Positions 35,766 to 48,618 of a stretch of DNA of 64,000 bases are shown piece after piece. How positions within the stretch are numbered: position 1 is the stretch's first letter; every line of letters begins with the position of its first letter. The DNA lies in contig OZ024860.1 in the NCBI GenBank assembly GCA_964017155.1, forward strand, positions 53,748,056 to 53,812,055, read 5' to 3'. A program made the translations under genes and the position numbers. Source of the DNA: Oasisia sp. SBJ-2009 (Eukaryota; Annelida; Polychaeta; Sabellida; Siboglinidae). The notes beneath the pieces are model-generated. The model was not told the origin of the DNA. It saw nothing but the letters and a program-made list of their open reading frames with translations, and made no database searches.

Positions 35766-36989
35766 ATTATAATTGAATGAATTAATGTAATCAAGTATCG
35801 AATGTTGGCAAAAATACTGATATAATAGCAACTTTGAGGTGGGTCCGACTTGTACATAAGTGCCAAATAGTGAAATTCTGAAAACAAATTGAGAGTATAC
35901 GTGCTTTTATGAGAGAGTGCGCGTGAAGGTACGCGCCCGCAAGTGTAGGCATTTATGTACAAGTCGGGCCCACCTCAATTTTGGTATTATAACTGTATCT
36001 TTGCCAACATTTGATACTTGATTTTGTTAATTCAATCAATTATAATCATTTTGCGCATATTAATGTTTTATATATAGCGCGTCTTTGCAGACTTTTGAGG
36101 TCGAAAAGACAGCGTGGTCGGCATAAACAAACTGTTTATCGCTCATTCCATATGCACAGTGCAGTAACATGCACCGCAGCGCTTGCGACTGGCACAAGTC
36201 GCCCTGTCTTTTCGACCCCAAACGTTTGCCAAGACGCGCTGTTTATAAAACATAAATACGCGCAAGATGATTATAATTGAATGAATTAATTTAATCAAGT
36301 ATCAAATGTTGGCCAAAAATAGTGATATAATAGCAACATTGAGGTGGGTCCGACTTGTACATAAGTGCCAAATAGAGAAATAGTGACCGCTGCGCTTGCG
36401 ACTGGCACAAATCGCGCTGTCTTTTCGACCTCAAAAGTTTGCCAAGACGCGCTGTTTATAAAACATAAATACGCGCAAGATGATTATAATTGAATGAATT
36501 AATTAATGTAATCAAGTATCGAATGTTGGCAAAAATACTGATATAATACAACTTTGAGATGGGTCCGACTTGTACATAAGTGCCAAATAGTGAAATTCTG
36601 AAAACAAATTGAGAGTATACGTGCTTTTATGAGAGAGTGCGCGTGAAGGTACGCGCCCGCAAGTGTAGGCATTTATGTACAAGTCGGGCCCACCTCAATT
36701 TTGGTATTATAACTGTATCTTTGCCAACATTTGATACTTGATTTTGTTAATTCAATCAATTATAATCATTTTGCGCATATTAATGTTTTATATATAGCGC
36801 GTCTTTGCAGACTTTTGAGGTCGAAAAGACAGCGTGGTCGGCATAAACAAACTGTTTATCGCTCATTCCATATGCACAGTGCAGTAACATGCACCGCAGC
36901 GCTTGCGACTGGCACAAGTCGCGCTGTCTTTTCGACCTCAAAAGTTTGCCAAGACGCGCTGTTTATAAAACATAAATACGCGCAAGATG
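35766..36989 (+). repeat. 1224-bp inner block, copy 3
   Basis: D 35,766-36,269, S 36,270-36,482, D' 36,483-36,989. It starts 1,941 bp after copy 2, separated by the S-D linker. D' is followed by the truncated D at 36,990 that runs into the flip. Confidence 0.9.
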
Positions 36990-37247
36990 ATTATAATTGA
37001 ATGAATTAATGTAATCAAGTATCGAATGTTGGCAAAAATACTGATATAATAGCAACTTTGAGGTGGGTCCGACTTGTACATAAGTGCCAAATAGTGAAAT
37101 TCTGAAAACAAATTGAGAGTATACGTGCTTTTATGAGAGAGTGCGCGTGAAGGTACGCGCCCGCAAGTGTAGGCATTTATGTACAAGTCGGGCCCACCTC
37201 AATGTTGGTATTATAACTGTATCTTTGCCAACATTTGATACTTGATT
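36990..37247 (+). repeat. Truncated D unit at the flip
   Basis: Only the A start, L1 and about 69 bp of A' of a D unit (258 bp). Up to 37,203 it mirrors 37,778-37,991 exactly. CAATGTTGG at 37,201 differs from the partner, which reads CAATTTTGG, so either there is one base change or the exchange begins slightly earlier. Confidence 0.85.
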
Positions 37248-37342
37248 ACATTAATTAATTCATTCAATTATAATCATCTTGCGCGTATTTATGTTTTATA
37301 AACAGCGCGTCTTGGCAAACTTTTGAGGTCGAAAAGACAGCG
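37179..37342. other. Chimeric core carrying the orientation flip
   Basis: This 164-bp core starts as the A' core of a plus-strand D unit (ATGTACAAGTCGGGCCCACC at 37,179) and ends as the reverse complement of an A core from a minus-strand D' unit with its extra AATT. The plus-type bases reach CAACATTT at 37,235 and the minus-type bases begin with ACATTAATTAATTC at 37,248. The switch therefore lies within GATACTTGATT (37,237-37,247), which is common to both. No bases are inserted or lost. The next spacer is a reversed S spacer instead of L2, so the flip is invisible at the level of a single core. Confidence 0.9.
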
Positions 37343-37733
37343 CGATTTGTGCCAGTCGCAAGCGCAGCGGTCACTATTTCTCTATTTGGCACTTATGTAC
37401 AAGTCGGACCCACCTCAATGTTGCTATTATATCACTATTTTTGGCCAACATTTGATACTTGATTAAATTAATTCATTCAATTATAATCATCTTGCGCGTA
37501 TTTATGTTTTATAAACAGCGCGTCTTGGCAAACGTTTGGGGTCGAAAAGACAGGGCGACTTGTGCCAGTCGCAAGCGCTGCGGTGCATGTTACTGCACTG
37601 TGCATATGGAATGAGCGATAAACAGTTTGTTTATGCCGACCACGCTGTCTTTTCGACCTCAAAAGTCTGCTAAGACGCGGTATATATAAAACATTAATAT
37701 GCGCAAGATGATTATAATTGATTGAATTAATAA
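37248..37733 (-). other. Asymmetric spacer at palindrome axis
   Basis: 486 bp between the two arms, belonging to the minus-strand array: the start of a D' unit (to 37,274), a complete S unit (37,275-37,487, with the AATAGAGAAA variant seen as TTTCTCTATT on the plus strand) and the first half of a D unit (37,488-37,991). It closely resembles 38,472-38,957, so it is ordinary array and not foreign DNA. It exists because the arm switch joined two places about 490 bp apart in mirror register, rather than one place to itself. Confidence 0.85.
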
Positions 37734-37991
37734 AATCAAGTATCAAATGTTGGCAAAGATACAGTTATAATACCAAAATTGAGGTGGGCCCGACTTGTAC
37801 ATAAATGCCTACACTTGCGGGCGCGTACCTTCACGCGCACTCTCTCATAAAAGCACGTATACTCTCAATTTGTTTTCAGAATTTCACTATTTGGCACTTA
37901 TGTACAAGTCGGACCCACCTCAAAGTTGCTATTATATCAGTATTTTTGCCAACATTCGATACTTGATTACATTAATTCATTCAATTATAAT
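37275..37991 (-). repeat. S and D units next to the axis
   Basis: On the minus strand D 37,488-37,991 (GTCGCCCTG variant, TATACCGCG) followed by S 37,275-37,487 (AATAGAGAAA) and 27-38 bp of D'. This is a fourth 1224-type block, cut short by the flip. Confidence 0.87.
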
Positions 37992-40900
37992 CATCTTGCG
38001 CGTATTTATGTTTTATAAACAGCGCGTCTTGGCAAACTTTTGAGGTCGAAAAGACAGCGCGACTTGTGCCAGTCGCAAGCGCTGCGGTGCATGTTACTGC
38101 ACTGTGCATATGGAATGAGCGATAAACAGTTTGTTTATGCCGACCACGCTGTCTTTTCGACCTCAAAAGTCTGCAAAGACGCGCTATATATAAAACATTA
38201 ATATGCGCAAAATGATTATAATTGATTGAATTAACAAAATCAAGTATCAAATGTTGGCAAAGATACAGTTATAATACCAAAATTGAGGTGGGCCCGACTT
38301 GTACATAAATGCCTACACTTGCGGGCGCGTACCTTCACGCGCACTCTCTCATAAAAGCACGTATACTCTCAATTTGTTTTCAGAATTTCACTATTTGGCA
38401 CTTATGTACAAGTCGGACCCATCTCAAAGTTGTATTATATCAGTATTTTTGCCAACATTCGATACTTGATTACATTAATTAATTCATTCAATTATAATCA
38501 TCTTGCGCGTATTTATGTTTTATAAACAGCGCGTCTTGGCAAACTTTTGAGGTCGAAAAGACAGCGCGATTTGTGCCAGTCGCAAGCGCAGCGGTCACTA
38601 TTTCTCTATTTGGCACTTATGTACAAGTCGGACCCACCTCAATGTTGCTATTATATCACTATTTTTGGCCAACATTTGATACTTGATTAAATTAATTCAT
38701 TCAATTATAATCATCTTGCGCGTATTTATGTTTTATAAACAGCGCGTCTTGGCAAACGTTTGGGGTCGAAAAGACAGGGCGACTTGTGCCAGTCGCAAGC
38801 GCTGCGGTGCATGTTACTGCACTGTGCATATGGAATGAGCGATAAACAGTTTGTTTATGCCGACCACGCTGTCTTTTCGACCTCAAAAGTCTGCAAAGAC
38901 GCGCTATATATAAAACATTAATATGCGCAAAATGATTATAATTGATTGAATTAACAAAATCAAGTATCAAATGTTGGCAAAGATACAGTTATAATACCAA
39001 AATTGAGGTGGGCCCGACTTGTACATAAATGCCTACACTTGCGGGCGCGTACCTTCACGCGCACTCTCTCATAAAAGCACGTATACTCTCAATTTGTTTT
39101 CAGAATTTCACTATTTGGCACTTATGTACAAGTCGGACCCACCTCAAAGTTGCTATTATATCAGTATTTTTGCCAACATTCGATACTTGATTACATTAAT
39201 TCATTCAATTATAATCATCTTGCGCGTATTTATGTTTTATAAACAGCGCGTCTTGGCAAACTTTTGAGGTCGAAAAGACAGCGCGACTTGTGCCAGTCGC
39301 AAGCGCTGCGGTGCATGTTACTGCACTGTGCATATGGAATGAGCGATAAACAGTTTGTTTATGCCGACCACGCTGTCTTTTCGACCTCAAAAGTCTGCAA
39401 AGACGCGCTATATATAAAACATTAATATGCGCAAAATGATTATAATTGATTGAATTAACAAAATCAAGTATCAAATGTTGGCAAAGATACAGTTATAATA
39501 CCAAAATTGAGGTGGGCCCGACTTGTACATAAATGCCTACACTTGCGGGCGCGTACCTTCACGCGCACTCTCTCATAAAAGCACGTATACTCTCAATTTG
39601 TTTTCAGAATTTCACTATTTGGCACTTATGTACAAGTCGGACCCACCTCAAAGTTGCTATTATATCAGTATTTTTGCCAACATTCGATACTTGATTACAT
39701 TAATTCATTCAATTATAATCATCTTGCGCGTATTTATGTTTTATAAACAGCGCGTCTTGGCAAACTTTTGAAGTCGAAAAGACAGCGCGATTTGTGCCAG
39801 TCGCAAGCGCAGCGGTCACTATTTCCCTATTTGGCACTTATGTACAAGTCGGACCCACCTCAATGTTGCTATTATATCACTATTTTTGGCCAACATTTGA
39901 TACTTGATTAAATTAATTCATTCAATTATAATCATCTTGCGCGTATTTATGTTTTATAAACAGCGCGTCTTGGCAAACTTTTGAGGTCGAAAAGACAGCG
40001 CGACTTGTGCCAGTCGCAAGCGCTGCGGTGCATGTTACTGCACTGTGCATATGGAATGAGCGATAAACAGTTTGTTTATGCCGACCACGCTGTCTTTTCG
40101 ACCTCAAAAGTCTGCAAAGACGCGCTATATATAAAACATTAATATGCGCAAAATGATTATAATTGATTGAATTAACAAAATCAAGTATCAAATGTTGGCA
40201 AAGATACAGTTATAATACCAAAATTGAGGTGGGCCCGACTTGTACATAAATGCCTACACTTGCGGGCGCGTACCTTCACGCGCACTCTCTCATAAAAGCA
40301 CGTATACTCTCAATTTGTTTTCAGAATTTCACTATTTGGCACTTATGTACAAGTCGGACCCATCTCAAAGTTGTATTATATCAGTATTTTTGCCAACATT
40401 CGATACTTGATTACATTAATTAATTCATTCAATTATAATCATCTTGCGCGTATTTATGTTTTATAAACAGCGCGTCTTGGCAAACTTTTGAGGTCGAAAA
40501 GACAGCGCGATTTGTGCCAGTCGCAAGCGCAGCGGTCACTATTTCTCTATTTGGCACTTATGTACAAGTCGGACCCACCTCAATGTTGCTATTATATCAC
40601 TATTTTTGGCCAACATTTGATACTTGATTAAATTAATTCATTCAATTATAATCATCTTGCGCGTATTTATGTTTTATAAACAGCGCGTCTTGGCAAACGT
40701 TTGGGGTCGAAAAGACAGGGCGACTTGTGCCAGTCGCAAGCGCTGCGGTGCATGTTACTGCACTGTGCATATGGAATGAGCGATAAACAGTTTGTTTATG
40801 CCGACCACGCTGTCTTTTCGACCTCAAAAGTCTGCTAAGACGCGGTATATATAAAACATTAATATGCGCAAGATGATTATAATTGATTGAATTAATAAAA

Positions 40901-41156
40901 TCAAGTATCAAATGTTGGCAAAGATACAGTTATAATACCAAAATTGAGGTGGGCCCGACTTGTACATAATTGCCTACACTTGCGGGCGCGTACCTTCACG
41001 CGCACTCTCTCATAAAAGCACGTATACTCTCAATTTGTTTTCAGAATTTCACTATTTGGCACTTATGTACAAGTCGGACCCACCTCAAAGTTGCTATTAT
41101 ATCAGTATTTTTGCCAACATTCGATACTTGATTACATTAATTCATTCAATTATAAT
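37992..41156 (-). repeat. Mirror of inner blocks 3 and 2
   Basis: Units from left to right: D' 37,992, S 38,499, D 38,712, D 39,216, S 39,720, D' 39,933, S 40,440, D 40,653-41,156. Each pairs with the unit at 74,981 minus its coordinates, with the same AATT insertion, GCCCTG and AGAGAAA markers. Confidence 0.9.
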
Positions 41157-43813
41157 CATCTTGCGCGTATTTATGTTTTATAAACAGCGCGTCTTGGCAA
41201 ACTTTTGAGGTCGAAAAGACAGCGCGATTTGTGCCAGTCGCAAGCGCAGCGGTCACTATTTCCCTATTTGGCACTTATGTACAAGTCGGACCCACCTCAA
41301 TGTTGCTATTATATCACTATTTTTGCCAACATTTGATACTTGATTAAATTAATTCATTCAATTATAATCATCTTGCGCGTATTTATGTTTTATAAACAGC
41401 GCGTCTTGGCAAACTTTTGAGGTCGAAAAGACAGCGCGACTTGTGCCAGTCGCAAGCGCTGCGGTGCATGTTACTGCACTGTGCATATGGAATGAGCGAT
41501 AAACAGTTTGTTTATGCCGACCACGCTGTCTTTTCGACCTCAAAAGTCTGCTAAGACGCGCTATATATAAAACATTAATATGCGCAAGATGATTATAATT
41601 GATTGAATTAACAAAATCAAGTATCAAATGTTGGCAAAGATACAGTTATAATACCAAAATTGAGGTGGGCCCGACTTGTACATAAATGCCTACACTTGCG
41701 GGCGCGTACCTTCACGCGCACTCTCTCATAAAAGCACGTATACTCTCAATTTGTGTTCAGTATTTCACTATTTGGCACTGTTGTACAAGTCGGACCCACC
41801 TCAATGTTGCTATTATATCAGTATTTTTGCCAACATTTGTTACTTGATTAAATTAATTCATTCAATTATAATCATCTTGCGCGTATTTATGTTTTATAAA
41901 CAGCGCGTCGTGGCAAACTTTTGAGGTCGAAAAGACAGCGCGACTTGTGCCAGTCGCAAGCGCTGCGGTTCATGTTACTGCGCTGTGCATATGGAATGAG
42001 CGATAAACAGTTTGTTTATGCCGACCACGCTGTCTTTTCGACCTCAAAAGTCTGCAAAGACGCGCTATATATAAAACATCAATATGCGCAAAATGATTAT
42101 AATTGATTGAATTAACAAAATCAAGTATCAAATGTTGGCAAAGATACAGTTATAATACCAAAATTGAGGTGGGCCCGACTTGTACATAAATGCCTACACT
42201 TGCGGGCGCGTACCTTCACGCGCACTCTCTCATAAAAGCACGTATACTCTCAATTTGTTTTCAGAATTTCACTATTTGGCACTTATGTACAAGTCGGACC
42301 CACCTCAAAGTTGCTATTATATCAGTATTTTTGCCAACATTCGATACTTGATTACATTAATTCATTCAATTATAATCATCTTGCGCGTATTTATGTTTTA
42401 TAAACAGCGCGTCTTGGCAAACTTTTGAAGTCGAAAAGACAGCGCGATTTGTGCCAGTCGCAAGCGCAGCGGTCACTATTTCCCTATTTGGCACTTATGT
42501 ACAAGTCGGACCCACCTCAATGTTGCTATTATATCACTATTTTTGGCCAACATTTGATACTTGATTAAATTAATTCATTCAATTATAATCATCTTGCGCG
42601 TATTTATGTTTTATAAACAGCGCGTCTTGGCAAACTTTTGAGGTCGAAAAGACAGCGCGACTTGTGCCAGTCGCAAGCGCTGCGGTGCATGTTACTGCAC
42701 TGTGCATATGGAATGAGCGATAAACAGTTTGTTTATGCCGACCACGCTGTCTTTTCGACCTCAAAAGTCTGCAAAGACGCGCTATATATAAAACATTAAT
42801 ATGCGCAAAATGATTATAATTGATTGAATTAACAAAATCAAGTATCAAATGTTGGCAAAGATACAGTTATAATACCAAAATTGAGGTGGGCCCGACTTGT
42901 ACATAAATGCCTACACTTGCGGGCGCGTACCTTCACGCGCACTCTCTCATAAAAGCACGTATACTCTCAATTTGTTTTCAGAATTTCACTATTTGGCACT
43001 TATGTACAAGTCGGACCCATCTCAAAGTTGTATTATATCAGTATTTTTGCCAACATTCGATACTTGATTACATTAATTAATTCATTCAATTATAATCATC
43101 TTGCGCGTATTTATGTTTTATAAACAGCGCGTCTTGGCAAACTTTTGAGGTCGAAAAGACAGCGCGATTTGTGCCAGTCGCAAGCGCAGCGGTCACTATT
43201 TCTCTATTTGGCACTTATGTACAAGTCGGACCCACCTCAATGTTGCTATTATATCACTATTTTTGGCCAACATTTGATACTTGATTAAATTAATTCATTC
43301 AATTATAATCATCTTGCGCGTATTTATGTTTTATAAACAGCGCGTCTTGGCAAACGTTTGGGGTCGAAAAGACAGGGCGACTTGTGCCAGTCGCAAGCGC
43401 TGCGGTGCATGTTACTGCACTGTGCATATGGAATGAGCGATAAACAGTTTGTTTATGCCGACCACGCTGTCTTTTCGACCTCAAAAGTCTGCAAAGACGC
43501 GCTATATATAAAACATTAATATGCGCAAAATGATTTTAATTGATTGAATTAACAAAATCAAGTATCAAATGTTGGCAAAGATACAGTTGTAATACCAAAA
43601 TTGAGGTGGGCCCGACTTGTACATAAATGCCTACACTTGCGGGCGCGTACCTTCACGCGCACTCTCTCATAAAAGCACGTATACTCTCAATTTGTTTTCA
43701 GAATTTCACTATTTGGCACTTATGTACAAGTCGGACCCACCTCAAAGTTGCTATTATATCAGTATTTTTGCCAACATTCGATACTTGATTACATTAATTC
43801 ATTCAATTATAAT
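41157..43813 (-). repeat. Mirror of inner linker and block 1
   Basis: S 41,157-41,368 (212 bp, like its partner), D 41,369, long unit 41,873, S 42,377, D' 42,590, S 43,097, D 43,310-43,813. The private TGATTTTAATTG near 43,532 mirrors 31,441, and the one-base-short S is also mirrored, so both predate the inversion. Confidence 0.9.
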
Positions 43814-44317
43814 CATCTTGCGCGTATTTATGTTTTTTAAACACCGCGTCTTGGCAAACTTTTGAGGTCGAAAAGACAGCGCGACTTGTGCCAGTCGCAA
43901 GCGCTGCGGTTCATGTTACTGCGCTGTGCATATGGAATGAGCGATAAACAGTTTGTTTATGCCGACCGCGCTGTCTTTTCGACCTCAAAAGTCTGCTAAG
44001 ACGCGCTGTATATAAAACATTAATATGCGCAAGATGAATATAATTGATAGAATTAACAAAATCAAGTATCAAATGTTGGCAAAAATACAGTTATAATACC
44101 AACATTGAGGTGGGCCCGACTTGTACATAAATGCCTACACTTGCGGGCGCGTACCTTCACGCGCACTCTCTCATAAAAGCACGTATACTATCAATTTGTT
44201 TTCAGAATTTCACTATTTGGCACTTATGTACAAGTCGGACACACCTCAATGTTGCTATTATATCAGTATTTTTGCCAACATTTGATACATGATTACATTA
44301 ATTCATTCAATTACAAT

Positions 44318-44530
44318 CATCTTGCGCGTATTTATGTTTTATAAACAGCGCGTCTTGGCAAACTTTTGAGGTCGAAAAGACAGCGCGATTTGTGCCAGTC
44401 GCAAGCGCAGCGGTGCATGTTACTGCGCTGTGCATATATGTACAAGTCGGACCCACCTCAATGTTGCTATTATATCACTATTTTTGGCCAACATTTGATA
44501 CTTGATTAAATTAATTAATTCAATTATAAT
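44318..44530 (-). repeat. Short unit S2
   Basis: Mirror of 30,451-30,663. The junction reads CTGTGCATATATGTACAAG on the plus strand. Confidence 0.88.
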
Positions 44531-46255
44531 CATCTTGCGCGTATTTATGTTTTATAAACAGCGCGTCTTGGCAAACTTTTGAGGTCGAAAAGACAGCGCG
44601 ACTTGTGCCAGTCGCAAGCGCTGCGGTTCATGTTACTGCGCTGTGCATATGGAATGAGCGATAAACAGTTTGTTTATGCCGACCACGCTGTCTTTTCGAC
44701 CTCAAAAGTCTGCAAAGACGCGCTATATATAAAACATTAATATGCGCAAAATGATTATAATTGATTGAATTAACAAAATCAAGTATCAAATGTTGGCAAA
44801 GATACAGTTATAATACCAAAATTGAGGTGGGCCCGACTTGTACATAAATGCCTACACTTGCGGGCGCGTACCTTCACGCGCACTCTCTCATAAAAGCACG
44901 TATACTCTCAATTTGTTTTCAGAATTTCACTATTTGGCACTTATGTACAAGTCGGACCCACCTCAAAGTTGCTATTATATCAGTATTTTTGCCAACATTC
45001 GATACTTGATTACATTAATTCATTCAATTATAATCATCTTGCGCGTATTTATGTTTTATAAACAGCGCGTCTTGGCAAACTTTTGAAGTCGAAAAGACAG
45101 CGCGATTTGTGCCAGTCGCAAGCGCAGCGGTCACTATTTCCCTATTTGGCACTTATGTACAAGTCGGACCCACCTCAATGTTGCTATTATATCAGTATTT
45201 TTGGCCAACATTTGATACTTGATTAAATTAATTCATTCAATTATAATCATCTTGCGCGTATTTATGTTTTATAAACAGCGCGTCTTGGCAAACTTTTGAG
45301 GTCGAAAAGACAGCGCGACTTGTGCCAGTCGCAAGCGCTGCGGTGCATGTTACTGCACTGTGCATATGGAATGAGCGATAAACAGTTTGTTTATGCCGAC
45401 CACGCTGTCTTTTCGACCTCAAAAGTCTGCTAAGACGCGGTATATATAAAACATTAATATGCGCAAGATGATTATAATTGATTGAATTAATAAAATCAAG
45501 TATCAAATGTTGGCAAAGATACAGTTATAATACCAAAATTGAGGTGGGCCCGACTTGTACATAAATGCCTACACTTGCGGGCGCGTACCTTCACGCGCAC
45601 TCTCTCATAAAAGCACGTATACTCTCAATTTGTTTTCAGAATTTCACTATTTGGCACTTATGTACAAGTCGGACCCACCTCAAAGTTGCTATTATATCAG
45701 TATTTTTGCCAACATTCGATACTTGATTACATTAATTCATTCAATTATAATCATCTTGCGCGTATTTATGTTTTTTAAACAGCGCGTCTTCGCAAACTTT
45801 TGAGGTCGAAAAGACAGCGCGACTTGTGCCAGTCGCAAGCGCTGCGGTTCATGTTACTGCGCTGTGCATATGGAATGAGCGATAAACAGTTTGTTTATGC
45901 CGACCGCGCTGTCTTTTCGACCTCAAAAGTCTGCTAAGACGCGCTGTATATAAAACATTAATATGCGCAAGATGAATATAATTGATAGAATTAACAAAAT
46001 CAAGTATCAAATGTTGGCAAAGATACAGTTATAATACCAAAATTGAGGTGGGCCCGACTTGTACATAAATGCTTACACTTGCGGGCGCGTACCTTCACGC
46101 GCACTCTCTCATAAAAGCACGTATACTCTCAATTTGTTTTCAGAATTTCACTATTTGGCACTTATGTACAAGTCGGACCCACCTCAAAGTTGCTATTATA
46201 TCAGTATTTTTGCCAACATTCGATACTTGATTACATTAATTCATTCAATTATAAT

Positions 46256-46468
46256 CATCTTGCGCGTATTTATGTTTTATAAACAGCGCGTCGTGGCAAA
46301 CTTTTGAGGTCGAAAAGACAGCGCGATTTGTGCCAGTCGCAAGCGCAGCGGTGCATGTTACTGCGCTGTGCATATATGTACAAGTCGGACCCACCTCAAT
46401 GTTGCTATTATATCACTATTTTTGGCCAACATTTGATACTTGATTAAATTAATTAATTCAATTATAAT
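46256..46468 (-). repeat. Short unit S2
   Basis: Mirror of 28,513-28,725, with the same CGTCGTGGCAAAC variant and the same adjoining S unit. Confidence 0.88.
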
Positions 46469-47398
46469 CATCTTGCGCGCATTTATGTTTTATAAACAGC
46501 GCGTCTTGGCAAACTTTTGAGGTCGAAAAGACAGCGCGATTTGTGCCAGTCGCAAGGGCAGCGGTCACTATTTCCCTATTTGGCACTTATGTACAAGTCG
46601 GACCCACCTCAATGTTGCTATTATATCACTATTTTTGGCCAACATTTGATACTTGATTAAACTAATTCATTCAATTATAATCATCTTGCGCGTATTTATG
46701 TTTTTTAAACAGCGCGTCTTGGCAAACTTTTGAGGTCGAAAAGACAGCGCGACTTGTGCCAGTCGCAAGCGCTGCGGTTCATGTTACGGCGCTGTGCATA
46801 TGGAATGAGCGATAAACAGTTTGTTTATGCCGACCACGCTGTCTTTTCGACCTCAAAAGTCTGCAAAGACGCGCTATATATAAAACATTAATATGCGCAA
46901 AATGATTATAATTGATTGAATTAACAAAATCAAGTATCAAATGTTGGCAAAGATACAGTTATAATACCAAAATTGAGGTGGGCCCGACTTGTACATAAAT
47001 GCCTACACTTGCGGGCGCGTACCTTCACGCGCACTCTCTCATAAAAGCACGTATACTCTCAATTTGTTTTCAGAATTTCACTATTTGGCACTTATGTACA
47101 AGTCGGACCCACCTCAAAGTTGCTATTATATCAGTATTTTTGCCAACATTTGTTACTTGATTAAATTAATTCATTCAATTATAATCATCTTGCGCGTATT
47201 TATGTTTTATAAACAGCGCGTCTTGGCAAACTTTTGAGGTCGAAAAGACAGCGCGATTTGTGCCAGTCGCAAGCGCAGCGGTCACTATTTCCCTATTTGG
47301 CACTTATGTACAAGTCGGACCCACCTCAATGTTGCTATTATATCAGTATTTTTGGCCAACATTTGATACTTGATTAAATTAATTCATTCAATTATAAT

Positions 47399-48113
47399 CA
47401 TCTTGCGCGTATTTATGTTTTATAAACAGCGCGTCTTGGCAAACGTTTGGGGTCGAAAAGACAGCGCGACTTGTGCCAGTCGCAAGCGCTGCGGTGCATG
47501 TTACTGCACTGTGCATATGGAATGAGCGATGTACAGTTTGTTTATGCCGACCACGCTGTCTTTTCGACCTCAAAAGTCTGCTAAGACGCGCTGTATATAA
47601 AACATAAATATGTGCAAGATCATTATAATTGATAGAATTAATAAAATCAAGTATCAATTTTGGCAAAGATACAGTTATAATACCAACATTGAGGTGGGCC
47701 CGACTTGTACATAAATGCCTACACTTGCGGGCGCGTACCTTCACGCGCACTCTCTCATAAAAGCACGTATACTCTCAATTTGTTTTCAGAATTTCACTAT
47801 TTGGCACTTATGTACAAGTCGGACCCACCTCAAAGTTGCTATTATATCAGTATTTTTGCCAACATTCGATACTTGATTACATTAATTCATTCAATTATAA
47901 TCATCTTGCGCGTATTTATGTTTTATAAACAGCGCGTCTTGGCAAACTTTTGAGGTCGAAAAGACAGCGCGATTTGTGCCAGTCGCAAGCGCAGCGGTCA
48001 CTATTTCCCTATTTGGCACTTATGTACAAGTCGGACCCACCTCAATGTTGCTATTATATCACTATTTTTGCCAACATTTGATAATTGATTAAATTAATTC
48101 ATTCAATTATAAT
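47399..48113 (-). repeat. 715-bp segment present only in the right arm
   Basis: One 503-bp long unit (47,399-47,901: D-like A and L1, C-like A' and L2) and one 212-bp S unit (47,902-48,113, TTTTTGCCAAC, with the private TTGATAATTGATT). The left arm has no counterpart. The ends fall in two copies of TATATAAAACAT at 47,594-47,605 and 48,309-48,320, exactly 715 bp apart, which are fused into one copy in the left arm. Confidence 0.9.
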
Positions 48114-48618
48114 CATCTTGCGCGTATTTATGTTTTATAAACAGCGCGTCTTGGCAAACTTTTGAGGTCGAAAAGACAGCGCGACTTGTGCCAGTCGCAA
48201 GCGCTGCGGTGCATGTTACTGCACTGTGCATATGGAATGAGCGATAAACAGTTTGTTTATGCCGACCACGCTGTCTTTTCGACCTCAAAAGTCTGCTAAG
48301 ACGCGCTATATATAAAACATTAATATGCGCAAGATGATTATAATTGATTGAATTAACAAAATCAAGTATCAAATGTTGGAAAAGATACAGTTATAATACC
48401 AAAATTGAGGTGGTCCCGACTTGTACATAAATGCCTACACTTGCGGGCGCGTACCTTCACGCGCACTCTCTCATAAAAGCACGTATACTCTCAATTTGTT
48501 TTCAGAATTTCACTATTTGGCACTTATGTACAAGTCGGACCCACCTCAATGTTGCTATTATATCACTATTTTTGGCCAACTTTTGATACTTGATTAAATT
48601 AATTCATTCAATTATAAT
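48114..48618 (-). repeat. Long unit, parent of the left-arm hybrid
   Basis: 505 bp, C-like A core and D-like A'. It shares GTTGGAAAAGATAC (48,375) and CCAACTTTTGATAC (48,577) with the left unit 27,078-27,582, but has TATATATAGCGCG where the left has TATACAGCGCG. GGTGGTCCCGAC (48,414) is right-arm-only. Confidence 0.88.

Larger units (their letters stand above)
1..37247 (+). repeat. Satellite array, forward orientation
   Basis: Uninterrupted tandem array of long (504 bp) and short (213 bp) units, all in one orientation. I set the unit start at ATTATAATTGAATGAATTAA, which recurs at every unit boundary with small variants. The array continues off the left edge. The outer part (1-23,490) is built of near-identical S, B and C units. 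The inner part (from 23,491) is built mainly of D units, which differ from B and C at many diagnostic bases. No single-copy DNA interrupts the array. Structure is read directly from the sequence; the family is not one I can name, and satellite identity follows from the tandem organisation. Confidence 0.97.
11696..37247 (+). repeat. Left arm of giant palindrome
   Basis: Pairs with 37,734-64,000 as an inverted repeat. Base positions x and y pair as x+y=74,981 for x from 27,388 to 37,247, and as x+y=75,696 for x from 11,696 to 27,375. The shift is a 715-bp segment absent from this arm. Identity looks above 99.9% by eye. Rare single-unit variants are mirrored: GACTTGTACAT carries a T at the fourth-from-axis position of the GTCCGAC motif near 17,894 and 20,840 on this side and at the matching places on the other; CGCTGCACTTG at 19,947 matches 55,744; GGCACTAATCG near 15,297 matches 60,399. 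The outer limit is set by the window edge, not by loss of symmetry. Confidence 0.95.
43814..47398 (-). repeat. Mirror of the D/S2 zone
   Basis: D 43,814, S2 44,318, D 44,531, S 45,035, D 45,248, D 45,752, S2 46,256, S 46,469, D 46,682, S 47,186-47,398. Private variants GGACACACC near 44,238 and TTGCGCGCATTT near 46,475 match their left partners. Confidence 0.9.

Noticed and set aside
37179..37800. Transposon or inverted-repeat virus at the axis
   Set aside because: The axis contains only ordinary S and D units. No foreign sequence, target-site duplication or transposase frame is present.
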